From positions 186,001-250,000 of the forward strand of contig NZ_BAABDD010000004.1 of NCBI RefSeq assembly GCF_039539445.1: DNA of 64,000 bases, written 5' to 3'. Shown here piece after piece: positions 1-7,516 of this stretch (position 1 is its first letter; each line of letters opens with the position of its first letter). The DNA comes from Salinactinospora qingdaonensis (GTDB lineage: Bacteria; Actinomycetota; Actinomycetes; Streptosporangiales; Streptosporangiaceae). The notes beneath the pieces are model-generated. The model saw only the letters and a list, made by a program, of their open reading frames with translations, was not told the origin of the DNA and did not search any database. A program made the translations under genes and the position numbers.

Positions 1-1
1 G

Positions 2-298
2 ACCGATTCCATCCAGTACGGCGAGCTTGACGAGCTCCGCGAGCGCGCCGACCGGCGCCTGTCGCAGTTGCACGATGCGGGGGTGGGGACGGCTCGGCTC
101 TACGGCGCCGACCCCGGCGACGGGGTGGGCGGCAACGGCGCGTTCTTCCTGCTGCTGGACGAGCCGGAGGTCTACGGGCTGCCTCCGGACCCGGTCGTGA
201 CGACACGGGAGCTGCCCGACATGTGGAAGCACGCCGGCGTCGCCGCGTTCACGCTACTCGCCGGCCTGGCGGCGACGTTTGTGGGGAGGCGGCGTTGA
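2..298 (+). CDS. 4Fe-4S electron-transfer subunit (NrfC/FdhB type), C-terminal part
   Basis: The frame is open from the left edge and ends at TGA 296-298, so about 98 residues of a longer protein are visible. The tail carries GAFFLLLDEPEVYGLPPDP followed by a hydrophobic stretch ending in GRRR, which is typical of the C-terminal end of ferredoxin-like dicluster subunits that hand electrons from a molybdopterin dehydrogenase to an NrfD membrane partner. The iron-sulfur cysteines lie outside the window. The stop overlaps the TTG start of the NrfD gene, so the two are probably co-translated. The assignment rests mainly on this tail and on the neighbour; the catalytic subunit it serves is not visible. 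Confidence 0.6.
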   Translation, partial: TDSIQYGELDELRERADRRLSQLHDAGVGTARLYGADPGDGVGGNGAFFLLLDEPEVYGLPPDPVVTTRELPDMWKHAGVAAFTLLAGLAATFVGRRR

Positions 299-1317
299 GC
301 ACCTCGGAGGTGACCAAGGAGGGTGTGCGCGGGCAGCGGCCCGACCGGGAGGCGGTGACCGGCTCGGCGGCTACGCACCGCCGCGGTCGTGGGCGCGGTG
401 GGGACAGGCCCGTCGTGCCTCGGGCCGAGTTCCGCTCCTACTATGGCCGGCCGATCCTCAACCAGATCCCGTGGTCGGCTCGCGACATCGGCGGCTACCT
501 GTTCCTGGGCGGATTGGCCGGCGCTTCCTCGGTGCTGGCTGGGGGCGCCGAGCTGACCGGGCGTCCGGCGTTGGCGCGGGCTATGAAGGTCACCGCGCTC
601 GGCGCGGTGTCGGGGTCGGTCGCCGCGCTGATCCACGATCTCGGGCGGCCCGAGCGGTTCCTCAACATGCTGCGCGTGGTGAAGCCGACATCGCCGATGA
701 GTGTGGGCTCGTGGCTGCTGGCCACCTATGGCCCGATGGCCGGTGCGGCGGCGGCCTGCGACGTCACCGGCCGGCTGCGGCCGGTGGGCCGAGCGGCCAC
801 GGTCGGCGCTGGGGTGGTCGGTCCGGCGGTGGCGGCCTACACGGCGCCGCTGGTGTGCGATACGGCGGTTCCGGCCTGGCACGACGGGTATCGGGAGATG
901 CCGTTCGTCTTCGTGGGGTCGGGGGCTGCCGCGGCGGCGGGGATGGGGATGATCGCGGCGCCGGTGCGGCAGGCGGCGCCGGCGCGGCGCGCGGCGGTGC
1001 TCGGTGCGGGGTTGGAGGTGGCGGCGGCCGAGCGGATGCGGGCGCGGATGGGGATGCTCGCCGAGCCCTATGAGCGGGGGCGTGGTGGCCGGCTGCTTCG
1101 GGCGGCGACGGCGCTGAGTCTCGGCGGGGCCGCGGCGGGCGCGCTGGTGGGGCAGCGCAGTAGGGCGGTGGCCGCAGTGGCAGGGGTGGCGCTGCTGGCC
1201 GGGTCGGCGTGTACCCGATTCGCGATCTTCCAGGCGGGGGTGGACTCCGCGCGCGACCCCACGTACACGGTGGTTCCCCAGCGGCAACGCCTTGAGGTGG
1301 GCGCGGCCGAGCAATGA
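295..1317 (+). CDS. nrfD: NrfD/PsrC-family polytopic membrane subunit
   Basis: 340-residue membrane protein of the NrfD/polysulfide-reductase anchor family, which passes electrons between a peripheral iron-sulfur subunit and the quinone pool. Several hydrophobic helices are evident (for example around GGYLFLGGLAGASSVLAGG), and the conserved NrfD pattern IHDLGRPERFLNMLRVVKP is present near residues 110-130. The TTG start at 295 overlaps the stop of the upstream gene (TTGA) and follows a GGGAGG ribosome-binding site at about 283-288. The first 40 residues are charged and low-complexity, as is common in actinobacterial homologues. Neighbours suggest a formate- or sulfur-compound-oxidising complex, but the substrate cannot be read here. 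Confidence 0.85.
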   Translation: MSTSEVTKEGVRGQRPDREAVTGSAATHRRGRGRGGDRPVVPRAEFRSYYGRPILNQIPWSARDIGGYLFLGGLAGASSVLAGGAELTGRPALARAMKVTALGAVSGSVAALIHDLGRPERFLNMLRVVKPTSPMSVGSWLLATYGPMAGAAAACDVTGRLRPVGRAATVGAGVVGPAVAAYTAPLVCDTAVPAWHDGYREMPFVFVGSGAAAAAGMGMIAAPVRQAAPARRAAVLGAGLEVAAAERMRARMGMLAEPYERGRGGRLLRAATALSLGGAAAGALVGQRSRAVAAVAGVALLAGSACTRFAIFQAGVDSARDPTYTVVPQRQRLEVGAAEQ

Positions 1318-1323
1318 GGGGCC

Positions 1324-1347
1324 GCGCAGTGCTCCTAGCCACTGCGC
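1324..1347 (+). terminator. Hairpin after the nrfD operon
   Basis: GCGCAGTG and CACTGCGC form an 8-bp stem with an 8-base loop seven bases after the nrfD stop. There is no T-tract, as is usual for actinobacterial terminators. Confidence 0.5.
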
Positions 1348-1433
1348 GCGGCGGCGTAGCGGTGCCGGTGGGACCGCGTGGGGGCCGCGGCAGCGGCTCC
1401 CCTGTGGTGGCGGACCGTGAGTGGAGCGGTCCT

Positions 1434-1901
1434 TTATGTGTCGGGTTCGGGGGTAGCGGTGTCAACGCGCCAGTGCAGGCGCATTTGGAGCCGAGAGAAC
1501 CGCCAGCCCTGCGGGGTGCGTACGGCCTCGAACCGGTACTGCTCTCCGAGAGCGAATTCGGGGGCGGCGGTCGTGGCGTGCCGGGTGAAGACGGCGACCA
1601 GTTGGGCGGTGACCGTGGCGTGGTCGCCGGCGAGGTCGATGAGGTGGTTGGTGGTCAGGTGCTGCGTGCGGTCGAACTCGGCGTGGTTGCGGCGGGCTCG
1701 CTCGGTCAGTTGGTCGACGCCGTGGAGCTGGCCGGAGGGGAAGTCGCCGATGACGTCTTCGGTGAAGATGGTGCGCGATTCGTCGAACCGTTTCTCGTCG
1801 AGCCACCGGCCTTGCCGGGTGAGGAGGTCGATGAGGTCCGCGCGGTCGGCGAGGCGCTGCACGCGCTCGTGGGAGGTCTCGTGGGAGGTGGTGCTGGTCA
1901 A
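1434..1901 (-). CDS. SnoaL-like (NTF2-fold) protein
   Basis: 155-residue protein of the SnoaL-like/NTF2 superfamily. The pattern LIDLLTRQGRWLDEKRFDE, then the FTEDVIGDFPSGQLHG region and a C-terminal GWRFSRLQMRLHWR strand is the usual cone-shaped alpha+beta layout of small polyketide cyclases, dehydratases and hydrolases. The substrate is unknown. Translation starts at TTG 1901 behind GGAG (about 5 bases spacing). It is divergent from the MarR gene, and the shared spacer carries tandem inverted repeats, so it is probably the main target of that repressor. Confidence 0.8.
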   Translation of the reverse strand: MTSTTSHETSHERVQRLADRADLIDLLTRQGRWLDEKRFDESRTIFTEDVIGDFPSGQLHGVDQLTERARRNHAEFDRTQHLTTNHLIDLAGDHATVTAQLVAVFTRHATTAAPEFALGEQYRFEAVRTPQGWRFSRLQMRLHWRVDTATPEPDT

Positions 1902-1949
1902 GGCTGCTCCAGGGGGCGGTGGTCACCGGGGGCGCACTGCGCCGATTTT

Positions 1950-1979
1950 GTTGGCGTTGCCAACGTTGGTACTGCCAAC
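1950..1979. promoter_or_regulatory. Tandem inverted-repeat operator in the SnoaL/MarR spacer
   Basis: Two adjacent dyads lie end to end: GTTGGC-GTT-GCCAAC at 1950-1964 and GTTGGT-ACT-GCCAAC at 1965-1979. The first is a perfect 6-bp arm pair with a 3-bp centre and the second has one mismatch. Their location between divergent genes, one encoding a MarR protein, is the classic arrangement for an autoregulated MarR operator. The regulator assignment is inferred from position. Confidence 0.7.
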
Positions 1980-2025
1980 AATATGAGATCGTGGGTGTCA
2001 CCAACAACCTTCTAGACTGGCTGTT

Positions 2026-2481
2026 ATGGCTTCCGCCTTTGAGGACACTCCGGCCCGGCTGCGCGCCCTCCCCAGCCGGCTGCTCACCCAGGTCGCCACC
2101 CACGCCCAGCGGCTCGTCACCCAGGGCCTCGCCGGCGCTGACGCCCGCCGGTACCACTACGCGCTGCTGGCCACGTTGGAGGAGTTCGGGCCGGCCAGCC
2201 AGGCGGTGCTAGGGCGCCGATGCGGCATGGACCGCAGCGACGTCGTGGCCACGGTCAACGAGCTCGCCCAGCGGGAGATGGTCCGGCGGACCCCCGACCC
2301 CGAGGACCGGCGCCGCAACGTCGTCACCATTACCGAGGCGGGTATCCAGGCTCTCCACCAGCTCGACGAGCTGTTGGAGAGCCTTCAAGACGAACTGCTC
2401 GCTCCGCTGTCCACCGAGGAGCGCGACCAGCTCGTCCTGCTCCTCGCCCGGCTGTTGGAGCACCATAGCCGTGCCCCCTGA
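2026..2481 (+). CDS. MarR-family transcriptional regulator
   Basis: 151-residue winged-helix regulator. The recognition region (SQAVLGRRCGMDRSDVVATV) and the wing with RTPDPEDRRRNVVTITEAG, including the DxRxxxVxxT signature, are typical of MarR. Members usually bind DNA as dimers and are released by small phenolic or lipophilic ligands. The ATG at 2026 has no clear Shine-Dalgarno sequence but lies 8 bases after a -10-like TAGACT (2013-2018), so the mRNA may be leaderless. The likely operator is the tandem dyad at 1950-1979. Confidence 0.9.
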   Translation: MASAFEDTPARLRALPSRLLTQVATHAQRLVTQGLAGADARRYHYALLATLEEFGPASQAVLGRRCGMDRSDVVATVNELAQREMVRRTPDPEDRRRNVVTITEAGIQALHQLDELLESLQDELLAPLSTEERDQLVLLLARLLEHHSRAP

Positions 2482-2764
2482 CGAGGGCTGCCGCAGCGGC
2501 GTGGCTTGGCGGTGAGGAGGCGGTAACCGCTGGGCGGCCGGTTGGGGCCACGCCTTCAGCGGTCAGTCCGGAGTCCCTCAGCCGAGGCCGTCCGTGCCGA
2601 CCAGTACGCACACCCTCGCCGTGGGGTGGGGGCGGTTACCGGTACGCAACCGTTGCTCCCGCGCGCAGAGGCGCCTGAAATCGGCTGCTCCGCACGCCGG
2701 TGACACGAACCTGGCGTGGTGGTTCGTTTACCCACGGCGAGTGAGCCATGTAACATACCCCATC
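2482..2764. other. Intergenic region upstream of the CBM2-like gene
   Basis: Between the MarR gene and the CelR-type box no reading frame has a credible start or protein-like composition. Nothing else was recognised here. Confidence 0.5.
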
Positions 2765-2778
2765 TGGGAGCGCTCCCA
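2765..2778. promoter_or_regulatory. CelR/CebR-type operator
   Basis: TGGGAGCGCTCCCA is a perfect 14-bp palindrome identical to the operator of the LacI-family cellulose-utilisation repressors CelR (Thermobifida) and CebR (Streptomyces), which cellobiose releases. It lies 62 bp before the start of a secreted CBM2-like protein, a fitting target. Confidence 0.85.
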
Positions 2779-2840
2779 TATCGCGTCTACTCTCCCCGCA
2801 TGGATGCGAACCATCCCCCACAAAGATACGGAGCACCACA

Positions 2841-3263
2841 GTGAGACCCCTTCCCCGCCCTCGAAAAAGCCAGGCCAGTGCCATGACAGCGGCGCTGGCC
2901 ACCGGACTGCTGCTGGCCGCGGCCCCCACTGCCGCCGCCGGGCCGCTCCAGCAGCCCGGCGCGCTTGACCGCTCGGGCTGCTCGGCCGACTACGAGGCCA
3001 CCGCCGTATGGGCGAGCGGCTTCAGCGCCCAGATCACCATCTCCTGCGCCGGTGGAGGCTCGCTGGAGGACTGGACCGTCGAGTGGGACTTCCCCGGCGA
3101 CCAGCAGCTCACCCACAACTGGAACAGCGAGTGTTCCCAGTCCGGCCCCCATGTGACCTGCACTCCGCTGGGGGACTTCAACGGCACGATCCCGCCCGGC
3201 GGCTCGGTCTCCTTCGGCTTCACCGCCACTGGTTCCGCGCCTGACGACCTCGTCCTGTACTGA
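2841..3263 (+). CDS. Secreted CBM2-like (cellulose-binding type) protein
   Basis: 140 residues starting at GTG 2841, five or so bases after CGGAG. A Sec signal peptide (basic start, then LATGLLLAAAPTAAAG) is followed by one domain resembling carbohydrate-binding module family 2: an early Cys, YEATAVWASGFSAQITI, tryptophans in SLEDWTVEWDF and HNW, and a C-terminal GSVSFGFTATGSA, close to the usual VSFGFxG ending. No catalytic domain is attached, so it is a free-standing binding module, possibly targeting or disrupting cellulose or chitin. Regulation by cellobiose through the CelR box upstream is likely. Confidence 0.75.
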   Translation: MRPLPRPRKSQASAMTAALATGLLLAAAPTAAAGPLQQPGALDRSGCSADYEATAVWASGFSAQITISCAGGGSLEDWTVEWDFPGDQQLTHNWNSECSQSGPHVTCTPLGDFNGTIPPGGSVSFGFTATGSAPDDLVLY

Positions 3264-3344
3264 CGGCCGGCACCAGTCGTCTGTACCGCCATCCGATTCG
3301 TCCCCGCCCAGGCGTTCGCCCATCCCCGTGAAGGAGACCCGTCC

Positions 3345-3866
3345 TTGCGTTTCGTCAGCTCCTCCCGCCGCCCCCGGCGGGCGGTGACGACCATGCTCGC
3401 TGCCGCCGCCGCGATCCTGGCCGTGCCCACCCCCGCCATGGCCGCCCACCCCGATATCCAGCAGCCGTTCCGCGCCGGCCATGCCGACAGTTGTCTGCGC
3501 AGTGTCACCGAGGGCACGCTGACCTGGCGCGCCACCCACCCGCCCGAGCAGCCCGTCGTGGAGGTCGACGGCACGCTCGCTCTCACCAACCCCGGCGCCT
3601 GCCAATTCTTCGTCGCCCCAACGGCCGTGGCCTCGTTCACCGCCTACCGTCAAGAGCGCGTCATCGACACCGAGAGCCGCGCCACGACCGGCGCGGACTC
3701 GTTCTCGTTCACCCTCACCCCCGATGCCTGGTCCGACTGGTCGGCATCGATCGACCGCGTGGTCGTCCAGGTGTGCCACGGTTCGGTCGTCTCCGCTCCG
3801 AGCGACTTCGGCCCGGCGTCCAACTCTGCCGCCAACTGTGGTGAACCGGTGACCTACACCCGCTAG
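3345..3866 (+). CDS. Secreted protein of unknown function
   Basis: 173 residues from TTG 3345, with GAAGGAG 9 bases upstream. A twin-arginine-like basic start and a hydrophobic run ending AVPTPAMA-A make a clear signal peptide. The mature part has four cysteines (DSCLRS, GACQFF, VQVCHG, ANCGEP), which suggests two disulfides and a beta-rich extracellular domain. No family was recognised. It follows the CBM2-like gene by 81 bp in the same direction and may share its promoter; a strong hairpin follows. Confidence 0.7.
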   Translation: MRFVSSSRRPRRAVTTMLAAAAAILAVPTPAMAAHPDIQQPFRAGHADSCLRSVTEGTLTWRATHPPEQPVVEVDGTLALTNPGACQFFVAPTAVASFTAYRQERVIDTESRATTGADSFSFTLTPDAWSDWSASIDRVVVQVCHGSVVSAPSDFGPASNSAANCGEPVTYTR

Positions 3867-3899
3867 CCTTCGGGCCACCCCGCGCCGACCGGCTTCGCC

Positions 3900-3935
3900 G
3901 CTGATGGCCCCGGCGCCTCGTCCGGGGCCATCAGC
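3900..3935 (+). terminator. Strong terminator hairpin
   Basis: A 14-bp perfect stem (GCTGATGGCCCCGG against CCGGGGCCATCAGC) with an 8-base loop, 33 bp after the stop of the secreted protein gene. It probably ends transcription from both sides, because a leftward gene ends just beyond it. Confidence 0.75.
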
Positions 3936-3950
3936 GCCAGGGGCGCGAGG

Positions 3951-4806
3951 CTATACCGGCGTGGCACGCAGGTGGAGGTGGTCGTGCTCTGGGATGTCCG
4001 TGGGGAGGTCGGTGAGGGGCGGAGGTTCCCGGCGGTGGGTGAAGACGTCACGCAGCCAGAGGGTTTGCTCGGTCTCCCACGTCCACAGGGTGCTCGTCCA
4101 CCCCTGCCGGGTGAGATGAACGTGGTAAGCGCTCAGTAAGCCGGCGAATGTCAGGTGCACGCCGTCCCAGTCGCGGGCCATGGCCGACCAGTCGGGCACA
4201 GCGTTCAAGGCCACGCCTTCCGGCAGGTCGTGGGGAGGCGTGCTTTCGGGAGTGGGAAGCGCACGCACAGGGCGTGCCACTCTTCGGTGCCGGTGATCTC
4301 GTAGACACGGGCCGTGGGGGCTACCGTCAGGCGTTGTCGCGGCAGTGGGACGTCGGGGGCCCAATCGCCGGTCTGGTTCGCCAGCGCCGCGTACTGCCCG
4401 TTGTCTTCGGGGTGGTCGCCGAACACGCTGGAGGTAACGAGCCAGTTCAGCGGGCGTTGCGCGTAGCGCTCCCACCCCGTGTGGGCGCGGTGGGGAGCCG
4501 TCCTGGTTGCTGTCGTTCCACAGTTGGTCGGCTCGTGGTACCGGCGCACCACCAATCGCTCTCCTCGGTGTCGAACACGGCAGCGGCGAGCATGCTGACC
4601 GCCGGCGCGCGGGCCTCGGCGACAATCTCCCGCCGAGCCTGGGGCAGATAGCCGGTCCACGGGTAGAGCGCGTCGGCCGCCTTGGCGGCGAGGTCGAGCG
4701 CGACGCGGGGGCGGCACAGGTGGTCCGCGGAGATATCGCTGCGTGCGGCCGGCAGGAAGAAGGCGCACGCCGGCGGTGCGTCGAGGAACTGCTGTGCGGT
4801 CGCCAC
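3951..4806 (-). pseudogene. Frameshifted gene of unknown function
   Basis: A coherent protein can be read only by changing frame at least twice. It starts at GTG 4806 (GGAGGTCACC just upstream) with MATAQQFLDAPPACAFFLPA and continues to about 4560. It then moves to another frame with HRAHTGWERYAQRPLNWLVT (about 4450-4250), and from about 4245 to the stop at 3951 lies in a third frame (GVALNAVPDWSAMARDWDGV and on). Each piece has protein-like composition, while the alternatives in the same stretches are Arg/Pro-rich noise. The intact product would be about 285 residues. The family is not recognised. Either a decayed gene or several sequencing indels. Confidence 0.6.
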
Positions 4807-5314
4807 GGTGACCTCCGAAGCAGCGGATGTCCCGATCGCCGGTGGTACGCGGCCGGGGGTGTGGCGGGGCGTCGAGAAGTGGGTTCCCTTGGCCGCACCG
4901 GCATGTTCGGCCCTGGGCGGCCGGAGCCTGCCAAGAGCCGTGCGCGCTGGTAGGCGCGGCGAAGACAGGAGGGGAGCCGGTCGCGTGCGTGGTCGATATA
5001 GCTGGCTACGTAGCGTATCGAGGAGACTCTCCGTGTTCAGATGTTATCTCCCTTTTCTCTGTTTTGATGCTGCTGTTGCCCGTGGTGTCTCGCCGACTCC
5101 CGCCCGATGGCCTCCTGCTTCCACGCCCCAGGCAGCAGCGAGCTCCTCCCCTGGTCAGGCGTTTCGATGTCGGCGCTATCGGGCGAGTCGTGCGAGTGGG
5201 GTGTGTCGGTTCCGGAGGTTCATAGGGAGAAACCCCGGCTCAGCGGTGGTAACAATCGAAGCCGCGCATGGAGTGCCGGATCGCGAATAGCCGCCCACGT
5301 TACTTTCAGTCATT
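4807..5314. other. Intergenic region without convincing genes
   Basis: About 500 bp between the broken gene and the palindrome ahead of the Tad-like locus. Short open frames exist but have no good ribosome-binding sites and low-complexity translations. Two AT-richer patches (about 5030-5075 and 5270-5350) may hold promoters. Confidence 0.5.
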
Positions 5315-5349
5315 ATCACTGCGAGTTACTATGTTGAACTCATAGTGAT
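5315..5349. promoter_or_regulatory. Extended palindrome upstream of the Tad-like operon
   Basis: ATCACTgcGAGTT (5315-5327) pairs with AACTCatAGTGAT (5337-5349) around a 9-bp centre: 11 of 13 positions are symmetric. It lies in an AT-rich patch about 45 bp before the first candidate gene, so it is a plausible operator or promoter element. No regulator can be named. Confidence 0.5.
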
Positions 5350-5392
5350 TTCGGATGCGTATCGATGGGATTCGTGACCCGAAGGAGCACGT

Positions 5393-5914
5393 GTGGTGGG
5401 GGTTCGATCGCTCTCGCGAGAACGGCTGACGGCCTGCGGGGCCGGCAGCCGACCGTCCGTGTGCGGAGGCGCTCGGGCCGCCGTCCGCGCCAGCGCCAAC
5501 GGGAGGCCCGGCGGCGTGAGCTGTTCCTGCCGACACGAGCCCGGCCGGTATGTGGTCGCCCTACTCGGGGGCAGCCGCAGCGGCCGATACCGCACCGGGC
5601 AGCACCGCCGCGTGTTCTGGTTACCGCGCCCCGTGCCAGCGGCACGGGCCGACTGCTCCCGACTGCCCTTGTCCCGCCGGCCCGCCACCGGTCAGGCGCC
5701 ACGTGTGCGTCCCACGACGATCCCCGGTCCTTACCTGCCCGCGGGCACGCCTGCCCCGCGCCGGCTGTGGGCCGGCACGGTGACCGCTCCTCGCCCGCGG
5801 CGCCCCGGAGGTGGGCACGCGGGCACGATCGGGCTGGCCTACCGCGCGGACTCCACGGGGCACGGCTTCTCGACCCCGCTATGGCTCAAGGAGGCTCCGG
5901 CACCCACCCAGTAG
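5393..5914 (+). CDS. Hypothetical protein, first gene of the Tad-like locus
   Basis: 173 residues from GTG 5393 (GTG 5396 also possible), directly after a strong GAAGGAG at 5381-5387. Codon third positions are mostly G/C, as in neighbouring real genes. The product is Arg-, Gly- and Pro-rich with four cysteines in the first third and a more ordinary C-terminal end (GTIGLAYRADSTGHGFSTP). No domain was recognised and no membrane segment is evident. It ends 64 bp before the SAF-domain gene. The ribosome-binding site and codon use support it; the odd composition keeps confidence moderate. Confidence 0.45.
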   Translation: MVGVRSLSRERLTACGAGSRPSVCGGARAAVRASANGRPGGVSCSCRHEPGRYVVALLGGSRSGRYRTGQHRRVFWLPRPVPAARADCSRLPLSRRPATGQAPRVRPTTIPGPYLPAGTPAPRRLWAGTVTAPRPRRPGGGHAGTIGLAYRADSTGHGFSTPLWLKEAPAPTQ

Positions 5915-5978
5915 CTCGCACAGCTTCTGCCGGCGTGCCGCTACGGACGCGCCGCCATGGACGGAAAAACGGGGGTTC

Positions 5979-6662
5979 GTGTTGCTGAAGACGGATTTCG
6001 ACACGACGGACGAGCGAGCCGTCGACGACGAGATCGAGGTCATGCCCCAGGTACGGCCGCTGCGCCCGCGCCGCCGCCCCTGGCTGCTGGTGGTGGGGGT
6101 GGTCGTGACGGCTGCCTCGGCAGCGTTGGCCGCGACGCTGTACCTGGCCGTCGACGAGCGCACCGAGGCGCTGGCCCTGGCCCGAGACGTCGGCTACGGC
6201 CGGGAGTTGCGCGGCGATGACCTGGTCACCGTACGGGTAGCCCTCGACGCGCAGGTCGCCTCGGTCGCGGCCGAGGACCTGTCGAAGGTCGTCGGCCAGC
6301 GTGCCGCCACCGGACTGACCAAGGGGCAGTTGCTGACGCCGGAGAGTATCCGCGCTGACCGGCCGCCCAACGAGGACACCCAACTGGTGGCGGTGCCGTT
6401 GCCCCCCAGCGCCGTTCCCGCCCAGGGGTTGCAGTCGGGAGACGAGGTGGATCTCGTCTCGACCCCCGGCAAGGGCGCGAAGCCGCCCGAAGATGCGCCG
6501 CCCACGGTCTCGGGGACGGTGACCCGGGTCGGCGAACCCGACGAGTCCGGGACTCGGGTCGTCGATGTCGAGGTGGACCAATCCGACGGCGCGGCGCTGG
6601 CGGCACGAGCGGCCACCGGCAACATCGCCGTGGTCGTCAACCCCGCCGGAGGAAAGGACTGA
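5979..6662 (+). CDS. SAF-domain membrane protein (CpaB/RcpC-like)
   Basis: 227 residues. A cytoplasmic start (MPQVRPLRPRRRP) precedes one transmembrane helix (LVVGVVVTAASAALAATLYL, residues about 35-55) and then a SAF domain (EALALARDVGYGRELRGDDL ... GLTKGQLLTPESI), the fold found in CpaB/RcpC pilus-assembly proteins. The GTG at 5979 is chosen because it is the first start near the conserved region; TTG 5982 is equally possible and the ribosome-binding site is weak. It is the first recognisable member of a six-gene set with TadZ-, TadA-, TadB- and TadC-like proteins. Confidence 0.8.
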   Translation: MLLKTDFDTTDERAVDDEIEVMPQVRPLRPRRRPWLLVVGVVVTAASAALAATLYLAVDERTEALALARDVGYGRELRGDDLVTVRVALDAQVASVAAEDLSKVVGQRAATGLTKGQLLTPESIRADRPPNEDTQLVAVPLPPSAVPAQGLQSGDEVDLVSTPGKGAKPPEDAPPTVSGTVTRVGEPDESGTRVVDVEVDQSDGAALAARAATGNIAVVVNPAGGKD

Positions 6663-6664
6663 CA

Positions 6665-7516
6665 GTGCTGGTCTGCATGGTGACGGCCAAGGGCGCGCCC
6701 GGCGCGACCACCGCCGCGCTGGCGATGGCGATGACCTGGCCCCACCCGGTGCTGATGGTCGAGGGCGACCCGGCAGGAGGCGACCTGCGCTCCGGGTTCT
6801 TGCAGGGCGCCGACGCGGGACGGCGCAACCTGTTGCAGTTGGCCAAGACAGCCCGGTACGGCCTCACGGCGGTCGACATCGCCCGGCAGTGCCTGTCGCT
6901 CGACGCCACCGAGGCCACCCGTCTCGTGCTGCCCGGCCTGCCCGAACCGTTCTTGGGCGCGAGCCTGGACACGCTGTGGTCACCGCTGTTGGAGGCCGCC
7001 TCACGGTTTTGGGTCCGCGATCCGATCTGGACCAAGCGGGTGGATCTGCTCGTCGACTGCGGGCGGCTGGACCACCCGCACCTGCCCTGGCGACTAATCG
7101 AGGTCGCTGACCTGGTTGTCCTGGTGTTTCGCGCGACGCTGCCCTCGATCACGGCGGCGCGGTCGCGCGCCGAGCACCTGCGCTCCCGTCTGGAGGAGGC
7201 CACGGGCCACTCCGATGCGCTGGTCGGCTTGATGATCGAGGGGTCCTACCGCCCCTGGGAGGTGCGCGAGACCGGGATGGACGTGGTGGCCACGCTGCCC
7301 CACGACCCGATAGCGGCCCGTGTGCTCACCGAGCGTGCCTCCGCGCCCCGCGGGTTCCCACGCGGCCGGTTCATGCGTGCCGCCCGCACTGCGGCCGTGG
7401 CCCTGCGGGGCCGTGGCCCCGAGCCCGCCACCCACTCCGGCGACGATGCCGCGGGGGAGGCGGTGACCATTGATGCCCACCGTAGAGGGGAGGCACCGGC
7501 CCATGTCGGTCGTTGA
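6665..7516 (+). CDS. TadZ/CpaE-like MinD-family protein with degenerate P-loop
   Basis: 283 residues from GTG 6665, two bases after the SAF gene. The N-terminal KGAPGATTAALAMAM aligns with the deviant Walker A of MinD/ParA proteins (KGGxGKT), but the P-loop lysine before the Thr is Ala, so ATP hydrolysis is doubtful. Such degenerate P-loops are known in TadZ/CpaE proteins, which position Tad machines. EGDPAGGDLRSGF resembles the switch region and VDLLVDCGRL the Walker B region. Its 3-prime end overlaps the CpaF gene start by 14 bp. Confidence 0.75.
   Translation: MLVCMVTAKGAPGATTAALAMAMTWPHPVLMVEGDPAGGDLRSGFLQGADAGRRNLLQLAKTARYGLTAVDIARQCLSLDATEATRLVLPGLPEPFLGASLDTLWSPLLEAASRFWVRDPIWTKRVDLLVDCGRLDHPHLPWRLIEVADLVVLVFRATLPSITAARSRAEHLRSRLEEATGHSDALVGLMIEGSYRPWEVRETGMDVVATLPHDPIAARVLTERASAPRGFPRGRFMRAARTAAVALRGRGPEPATHSGDDAAGEAVTIDAHRRGEAPAHVGR

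Noticed and set aside
172..1314. 380-codon open frame opposite nrfD
   Set aside because: Arg/Pro/His-rich translation typical of the antisense strand of a GC-rich gene; the + strand has clear NrfD motifs.
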